This document shows positions 57,727 to 64,000 of a stretch of DNA of 64,000 bases, piece after piece. The number at the start of each line of letters is the position of its first letter. Position 1 is the first letter of the stretch. The notes beneath the pieces were generated by a model. It saw only the letters and a program-made list of their open reading frames with translations. It made no database searches and was not told the origin of the DNA. A program made the position numbers and the translations under genes. Source of the DNA: Leptospira fletcheri (GTDB lineage: Bacteria; Spirochaetota; Leptospiria; Leptospirales; Leptospiraceae); the NCBI RefSeq assembly GCF_004769195.1, contig NZ_RQET01000004.1, positions 1,302,001-1,366,000 on the forward strand, written 5' to 3'.

Positions 57727-60182
57727 ATCTTTTTAGCGACGGAATCCATCGTACTACGAAAATCCTGTTGGGAATCGCTTTAGCAGGGGGACTTTTTTTC
57801 GGGTACATCCTTTCCGAAGTGGATGAAGGCGGCGAGCTGGCTATGCTGGCCTCTTACCAGCCTACCACTCCGACCCGGTTGTACGACAATAACGGGATCG
57901 TGTTCGCGGAACTGTATCGTCACAAGCAGCAGCTCCTGAAATACCAAGATATTCCTCCGCACGTGATACAGGCCTTTCTCTCCGTCGAAGACAATAATTT
58001 CTTCAACCATTTCGGAATCGACTTCATAGCGATCGGTCGTGCCGCGATCGTGAACGTGCTTTCCGGTAGGATCAAACAGGGTGGATCCACTTTGACCCAG
58101 CAGTTGGCCAAAACAGTCCTGCAAAACAGAAAACGTTCCTTTATCCGGAAATTCGTCGAAGCTCTGTTTACCCTCCAAATCGAGCAGGAATATTCCAAGG
58201 AAGAAATATTAGAGATTTATTTTAATTTAATTTATCTCGGGCATGGAACCACCGGTTTGGCCTCGGCCGCAGACGTTTATTTCCACAAGGACGTGACGGA
58301 TCTGGACGTAGCCGAAGCTGCTCTTCTGGCGAGGTTGCCCAAGGCTCCGGTGGAGTATTCTCCCTACAAAAATCCGGCTGCGGCAAAGAGGGCGCATCTC
58401 GAAGTGCTGAAATTGATGGCGGGACAAGGCTTCCTTCCCGCAGACAAGGTCCGGACGATACACGACGAATTTTGGGAAAAATACTGGCCTGTGGTGATCA
58501 CCCAATCCCCCTCCCAATCCACCTGGGGAACGAAATTGAATCGGGCGCCGCATTTTACGGAATTCGTTAGACAGAAATTGTTAAAAGTACTGGGGGAAGA
58601 CCGGCTCTATAACGGCGGTCTAAAAATCTACACTACGCTGGATATACGTAAACAAGAGATTGCCCAGGAAGAACTCCGGAAGGTACTGAAAAAGCACGAC
58701 GATCTGGTTTCCGGGGTGACCGTGAATTACGCCGGAGGCGCCGATAGGTCTCTCGTCGGATTGTACGGTTTGTTGGGTACGGTTTTTCCGGTCGGCGTTC
58801 CTTTCGTCAGTAAGTTGGATGAAAAGGCAAACTTTCGCGTAGCACTCGAAAAGGATTTGATAGACGCAGTCGACCTTCTGGCTCTTTTTACTCCGGAAGC
58901 GGAAAACGAATCCTCCGCGTTTACCGAGTTTCAGAAACGTTCGGCAGTGTTCGGCAAGAACCTTCATGTGGAAGGCGCAGCGATCACCATAGATCATACG
59001 AACGGTTATATACAGACTATGGTGGGCGGATACGAATTCACCCCCAAGAACCAGTTCAACCGAGCCGTCCAGGCGCGTCGCCAAACAGGTTCTTCCTTTA
59101 AACCTTTCGTTTATGGCGCGGCCATTGCGGAACGAGCCGTGGGATCCGGAACCGGAATCATGGATGCTCCTCTTACGACCCTGACGGAGGAAGGGGAGGG
59201 CTGGTCTCCTCAGGATTTTGACGGGGATTTTCAGGGAATGGTTCCTCTGTCCCGAGCACTCTCCCTTTCTTTAAACATCGTCTCCGTTCAAGTTTTGCTT
59301 AGGACGGGGGCGGATGCGGTTATTGATTTTGCTTCTCGTTTAACAAAGGCTGATAAAAGTCGCTTTCCGTCCAGCCCTGCTCTTGCCTTGGGGATCGCGG
59401 AATTGACGCCCTACGAAATGGCCGTGGGTTATTCCATCGTCGCGAACAAAGGGCGGAACGTGATTCCTTTTGCCGTACGTTACGTCATAGACCAGTCCGG
59501 AAACGTAATTTATAACGAAGAGGAAAGGGTCCGCCAGGAATTGGAAAAGGAAAGAGAAGACGGTTCCATTCAGGTGATCAGCGAAGGGACGGCCTATATT
59601 CTCAGAAAAATGTTGATGATGGTCGCGATGGCCGGGACCGCCACCGACGGACTGAGAAATCCGGAAAAAGGGAATTATAGAGGGGTAGCGGCAGGTAAGA
59701 CCGGATCCACCTCTTCGTTTACCAACGCTTGGTACTGCGGCTTCGACCCTAGATCGACTACGGTGATCTGGATGGGTTTTGACAAGAGCTCCATCTCTTT
59801 GGGAAGAGGGCAGGCCGCTTCCGTCTTAGCGGTTCCGGTTTGGGGAAGAATGTACAATCGTTTTTACGGAGGACAAGGATACCCGGAATTCGGAAACGAA
59901 CACGGGGAAGATCCGGCTCCGGAAGAAGTTCAAAACGGCGGTACTTGTGCCTATAACGGGCTTACACCTAAGCCAGGGGTTTGTCCTCTCACTCAAAATT
60001 TGACCTTAAAACCGATCACCGTTGCGGGAGTTACCAAATCCGTACAAGGAAACCGACAATGCGACGGAGACAGGGACCACCATCGGTCCATCGATTTCCG
60101 AGAATTTCTACAGCAGGAATACCAGATCAGCGACGAAGAAATCGGCAAAACCGAACGGAAATTCAAACCGAAAACCGATTGA
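57723..60182 (+). CDS. Class A penicillin-binding protein (PBP1A type)
   Basis: An 819-residue bifunctional peptidoglycan synthase. A membrane anchor lies at residues 13-31, the glycosyltransferase domain (about 60-230) has [29 protein letters not shown] and [15 protein letters not shown], and the transpeptidase domain has Ser457 in SSFK, SLN in ALSLSLNIV and KTGS at 659-662. Two cysteines near the C-terminus ([17 protein letters not shown]) could bond in the periplasm. Its ATG overlaps the preceding hydrolase stop. Confidence 0.96.
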   Translation: MNLFSDGIHRTTKILLGIALAGGLFFGYILSEVDEGGELAMLASYQPTTPTRLYDNNGIVFAELYRHKQQLLKYQDIPPHVIQAFLSVEDNNFFNHFGIDFIAIGRAAIVNVLSGRIKQGGSTLTQQLAKTVLQNRKRSFIRKFVEALFTLQIEQEYSKEEILEIYFNLIYLGHGTTGLASAADVYFHKDVTDLDVAEAALLARLPKAPVEYSPYKNPAAAKRAHLEVLKLMAGQGFLPADKVRTIHDEFWEKYWPVVITQSPSQSTWGTKLNRAPHFTEFVRQKLLKVLGEDRLYNGGLKIYTTLDIRKQEIAQEELRKVLKKHDDLVSGVTVNYAGGADRSLVGLYGLLGTVFPVGVPFVSKLDEKANFRVALEKDLIDAVDLLALFTPEAENESSAFTEFQKRSAVFGKNLHVEGAAITIDHTNGYIQTMVGGYEFTPKNQFNRAVQARRQTGSSFKPFVYGAAIAERAVGSGTGIMDAPLTTLTEEGEGWSPQDFDGDFQGMVPLSRALSLSLNIVSVQVLLRTGADAVIDFASRLTKADKSRFPSSPALALGIAELTPYEMAVGYSIVANKGRNVIPFAVRYVIDQSGNVIYNEEERVRQELEKEREDGSIQVISEGTAYILRKMLMMVAMAGTATDGLRNPEKGNYRGVAAGKTGSTSSFTNAWYCGFDPRSTTVIWMGFDKSSISLGRGQAASVLAVPVWGRMYNRFYGGQGYPEFGNEHGEDPAPEEVQNGGTCAYNGLTPKPGVCPLTQNLTLKPITVAGVTKSVQGNRQCDGDRDHHRSIDFREFLQQEYQISDEEIGKTERKFKPKTD

Positions 60183-60271
60183 AGTTTCTTTCTTGATTCG
60201 GGTTCGCTCGGGAAAAATCCGATTCGTTTGATGGAATCGAAGCGTCGAATTCTTTAGGAGAAGGTTATTTT

Positions 60272-60288
60272 CCGCAAACTGCGGTTTT
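60272..60288 (+). terminator. Possible short terminator after the PBP1A gene
   Basis: CCGCA (60272-60276) pairs with TGCGG (60280-60284) around AAC, then TTTT follows. The stem is short, so the call is weak. It lies about 90 bases after the PBP stop and 94 bases ahead of sucB. Confidence 0.4.
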
Positions 60289-60381
60289 GCCAAGAACCGC
60301 TTTACAGAATTTTTCGACTTACGGAAAGTGAAATGGAGGCGGTCTCAGAATGGGACAGATAACTGCCTCCGCAGGATCAAG

Positions 60382-61617
60382 ATGTCGATAGAGATCAAGG
60401 TTCCCGAAATGGGCGAATCCATTACGGAAGCAACCATAGCAAATTGGGTTAAAAAAGAAGGCGAACGAGTAGAACAGGACGAGGTCCTGGTAGAACTGGA
60501 AACCGACAAGGTGACCATGGAGGTCCCGGCCCCTTCGGCGGGTGTCCTCCAAAAGATCAATAAGAAGCCGGGGGACACGGTCAAAATCAAGGAAGTCATC
60601 GGACTCATTGATCCAGCCGCCACCGCCTCAAGCACTCCTCCTCCTTCCTCCTCCTCGCAGCCAGCAAAAACAACTCCAGCATCTACCTCCTCGAACACGG
60701 GAACCACTAACGAAACTCTTCCTCCCGCCGTCCGGAAACTGATAGATGATAACGGCTTGAATCCTACTTCCATTTCCGGCAGCGGAAAGAACGGTCAAAT
60801 CACCAAGGAAGACGTGTTGAATGCGATCGCCAACAAATCTTCCGCTGCGCCTGCCGCCGCAGCTACACCGGCAAAAGAAATTCCGAAAGCGGTTCCTGCC
60901 GCAAGCCGGGGAAATCTTCCGAGAGAAAACGTCGTTCCGATGACGAAACTCCGGCAAACCATCGCAAATCGATTGGTTAACGCACAACATAACGCTGCTC
61001 ACCTAACTACGTTTAACGAAGTGGATATGAGCGCGGTGATGGATCTTCGAAATAAATATAAGGATAAGTTCAAAGACGCGCATAATATCGGTCTGGGTTT
61101 CATGAGCTTCTTTACGAAGGCGGTTATCGGAGCCTTAAAGACGATTCCGGCTATTAATGCGGAGATCCGCGGAACAGATACGGTATATAAGAATTATTAT
61201 GATATCGGTGTCGCTGTAGGCGGACCGAAAGGGCTTGTCGTTCCGATCGTTCGAGACGCCGATCTTTTGAGTTTCGCTCAGATTGAATCCGAAATTGCCC
61301 GTCTTGCCAATAAGGTGAAAGACGGCAAGATAGAGCTTTCCGAGATGGAGGGCGGGACCTTTACCATTTCCAACGGCGGAATCTACGGGTCCATGATGTC
61401 GACTCCGATCCTGAATCCGCCCCAGAGTGGAATTTTAGGACTTCATAATATCGTAAAACGTGCCGTAGTGGTGAACGATCAGATCGTCGTCCGTCCGATG
61501 ATGTATCTTGCGTTGTCCTACGATCACAGAATCGTGGACGGCAAGGAAGCCGTGACCTTCCTCGTGAAGGTAAAAGAAGCAATCGAAGATCCTACCCGCT
61601 TGCTGTTGGAAGTTTAA
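60382..61617 (+). CDS. sucB: Dihydrolipoamide succinyltransferase (E2 of 2-oxoglutarate dehydrogenase)
   Basis: The ATG at 60382 has AGGA ahead and gives 411 residues. The lipoyl domain (1-76) carries Lys43 in ETDKVTMEV; a Ser/Thr/Pro linker follows; the subunit-binding domain is near 115-155 ([31 protein letters not shown]); the catalytic domain ends with [13 protein letters not shown] (His382). The ETDKV lipoyl site and the neighbouring sucA point to the 2-oxoglutarate rather than the pyruvate complex. Confidence 0.95.
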   Translation: MSIEIKVPEMGESITEATIANWVKKEGERVEQDEVLVELETDKVTMEVPAPSAGVLQKINKKPGDTVKIKEVIGLIDPAATASSTPPPSSSSQPAKTTPASTSSNTGTTNETLPPAVRKLIDDNGLNPTSISGSGKNGQITKEDVLNAIANKSSAAPAAAATPAKEIPKAVPAASRGNLPRENVVPMTKLRQTIANRLVNAQHNAAHLTTFNEVDMSAVMDLRNKYKDKFKDAHNIGLGFMSFFTKAVIGALKTIPAINAEIRGTDTVYKNYYDIGVAVGGPKGLVVPIVRDADLLSFAQIESEIARLANKVKDGKIELSEMEGGTFTISNGGIYGSMMSTPILNPPQSGILGLHNIVKRAVVVNDQIVVRPMMYLALSYDHRIVDGKEAVTFLVKVKEAIEDPTRLLLEV

Positions 61618-61629
61618 AGGATAAAAGGA

Positions 61630-63033
61630 ATGGCCGAAGAATTCGACGTACTTGTGATCGGCGCTGGACCCGGAGGATATGTAAACGCGATCCGGGCCGC
61701 TCAGTTGGGTTTAAAAACCGGAATCATCGAAAAAAGAAAAACGCTGGGGGGAACCTGTCTGAACGTAGGTTGCATTCCTTCTAAAGCGTTATTGGACTCT
61801 TCGGAGGAATACCATAAGGTTCTCCATAAAGTCCAGGACCACGGTATCGGAGTCGGAAAAGTCTCTCTCGATCTGAACCGTTTGATGGAACGAAAAAACC
61901 AAGTCGTCAAAGAGGTCACCGACGGGGTGGACTATTTGATGAACAAAAATAAGATCATCCGTTACGAAGGCTTCGGCAAACTTCTCGGTGGAGGAAAAGT
62001 CGAGGTCTCTCTGGCCGACGGAAAAAAAGAAACCCTATCCGCTAAGAATATCGTGTTGGCCACCGGTTCCGTTCCTATCGATATTCCCGGACTGCCTGTA
62101 GACGGAAAAACCATCATTACTTCGGACCACGCGATCGATCTCCGCTCCGTTCCGAAAAAATTGGTCATTATCGGAGCCGGTGTCATCGGGTTGGAATTGG
62201 GTTCCGTCTGGGGAAGGCTCGGCGCGGAAGTCACGGTAGTAGAACTTCTCCCCGGATTGCTTACCAACGTAGATCGGTCTTTCGGAAATCTGTTGCAACG
62301 CAGTTTGGAAGGGCAGGGATTCAAATTCCTGTTCGAACACAAGGTGCTGGGCGCCAGCCCGGGAAAATCCGGGGCGAAAGTCAAAATTGCCGCCCCCGAC
62401 GGAAAGGAATCCGAACTGGATGCGGACATCGTGCTCGTTGCCGTAGGTCGCCGCCCGTACATCGAAGGGATCGGTTTGGAGGCTGCCGGGGTCCAACTTA
62501 CGGAACGGAAGCGGATCCAAGTGGACGGCCATTTCCGAACGAATGTTCCAGGCGTTTATGCGATCGGAGACGTGATCGACGGACCCATGTTGGCGCATAA
62601 AGCGGAAGAAGAGGGAGTTGCACTGGCGGAGTTGATCGCCGGGCAGTCCGGTCACGTAAATTATGCAGCGGTTCCTTATATCGTTTATACCTGGCCCGAA
62701 ATGGCCTGGGTAGGAAAAGGAGAAGAGGAATTGAAGGCCGCGGGTGTAGAATATAAAACGGGCAAGTCTTTATTTAAGCCGAATGCAAGAGCCAAAGCGA
62801 TGAACGAGGCCGAGGGCCAAGTCAAGATATTGGCGGATAAAAAAACGGATAAGATCCTGGGAGCCTTCGTGTTCGGGCCCCGCGCTTCGGATATGATCGC
62901 CGAACTCGCGGTTGCCGTGGAATTCGGAGCCTCCTCCGAGGACGTAGCGAGATCCTTCCACGCGCATCCTACCTTATCCGAAATTGTAAAAGAAGCGGCT
63001 ATGGCCGTAGATAAGTGGGCGATTCACGCTTAG
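61630..63033 (+). CDS. lpd: Dihydrolipoyl dehydrogenase (E3)
   Basis: A 467-residue FAD/NAD enzyme. FAD binding is [19 protein letters not shown], the redox disulfide is Cys43-Cys48 in [19 protein letters not shown] binding is [19 protein letters not shown] near residue 178 and the C-terminal active-site His lies in [12 protein letters not shown]. It reoxidises the lipoyl group of SucB. It lies 12 bases after sucB and 12 before sucA, so all three are co-transcribed. Confidence 0.97.
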   Translation: MAEEFDVLVIGAGPGGYVNAIRAAQLGLKTGIIEKRKTLGGTCLNVGCIPSKALLDSSEEYHKVLHKVQDHGIGVGKVSLDLNRLMERKNQVVKEVTDGVDYLMNKNKIIRYEGFGKLLGGGKVEVSLADGKKETLSAKNIVLATGSVPIDIPGLPVDGKTIITSDHAIDLRSVPKKLVIIGAGVIGLELGSVWGRLGAEVTVVELLPGLLTNVDRSFGNLLQRSLEGQGFKFLFEHKVLGASPGKSGAKVKIAAPDGKESELDADIVLVAVGRRPYIEGIGLEAAGVQLTERKRIQVDGHFRTNVPGVYAIGDVIDGPMLAHKAEEEGVALAELIAGQSGHVNYAAVPYIVYTWPEMAWVGKGEEELKAAGVEYKTGKSLFKPNARAKAMNEAEGQVKILADKKTDKILGAFVFGPRASDMIAELAVAVEFGASSEDVARSFHAHPTLSEIVKEAAMAVDKWAIHA

Positions 63034-63045
63034 GGAGTTTTCATC

Positions 63046-64000
<955 letters not shown>

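Overview
The window reads as a chromosomal segment of a spirochaete of the genus Leptospira or a close relative. Evidence for this is the many secreted lipoproteins with permissive spirochaetal lipoboxes (for example ..SIDC, ..LTDC, ..VANC), a fliK-flgD-flgE flagellar hook cluster, scattered single-copy housekeeping genes in short operons, and frequent TTG starts. By eye the base composition is near half G+C, which is high for Leptospira and would suit a high-GC subclade; I did not compute it. No rRNA, CRISPR array, insertion sequence or prophage was seen.

Layout. 0-12.4 kb: a truncated zinc-type/quinone dehydrogenase, sufE, an alpha/beta hydrolase, a lemA-TPM-TPM membrane cluster, a PAS-GAF-PP2C phosphatase, an EamA transporter, several lipoproteins (one with a metzincin-like zinc motif), a methyltransferase and a CapA-like protein. 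12.5-16.1 kb: a cobalamin riboswitch in front of a BtuB-like TonB-dependent receptor that is followed, one base later, by a beta-propeller lipoprotein, a layout that resembles the BtuB-BtuG pair of Bacteroidetes. 16.2-18.4 kb: an ankyrin-repeat protein, a vapBC toxin-antitoxin pair lying between two 14-bp direct repeats, and a tRNA-Arg(CCG) followed on its 3' side by three tandem ~167-bp units, each beginning with the last 17 bases of the tRNA. This array closely parallels the tyrT/rtT repeats of Escherichia coli and is the most unusual structure in the window.

18.4-31.5 kb: tmk, an HtrA-type protease, ruvB overlapping a TonB-like gene, rsmD overlapping a membrane sulfatase-fold enzyme, and carB. 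31.7-41.4 kb: fliK-flgD-flgE with a terminator, a GAF/HD-GYP protein, murD, a STAS protein, trpC and a TMEM43-family membrane protein. 41.9-48.9 kb: two very large lipoproteins in tandem. 48.9-53.1 kb: a porin-like protein with a FecR/CxxCH protein, divergent from a LytS/LytTR two-component pair. 53.5-56.7 kb: a 55-residue secreted protein, glyA, a lipoate-protein ligase homologue and a rhomboid protease. 56.7-64 kb: a metallo-beta-lactamase-fold protein coupled to a class A penicillin-binding protein, then sucB-lpd-sucA (2-oxoglutarate dehydrogenase complex; sucA runs off the end).

Connections: the lipoate ligase homologue could serve the lipoyl domain of SucB 5 kb away; the TonB-like protein could energise the BtuB receptor; the PP2C phosphatase and the STAS protein are the kind of pair used in partner-switching regulation. 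These links are inferred from family knowledge, not shown by the sequence.
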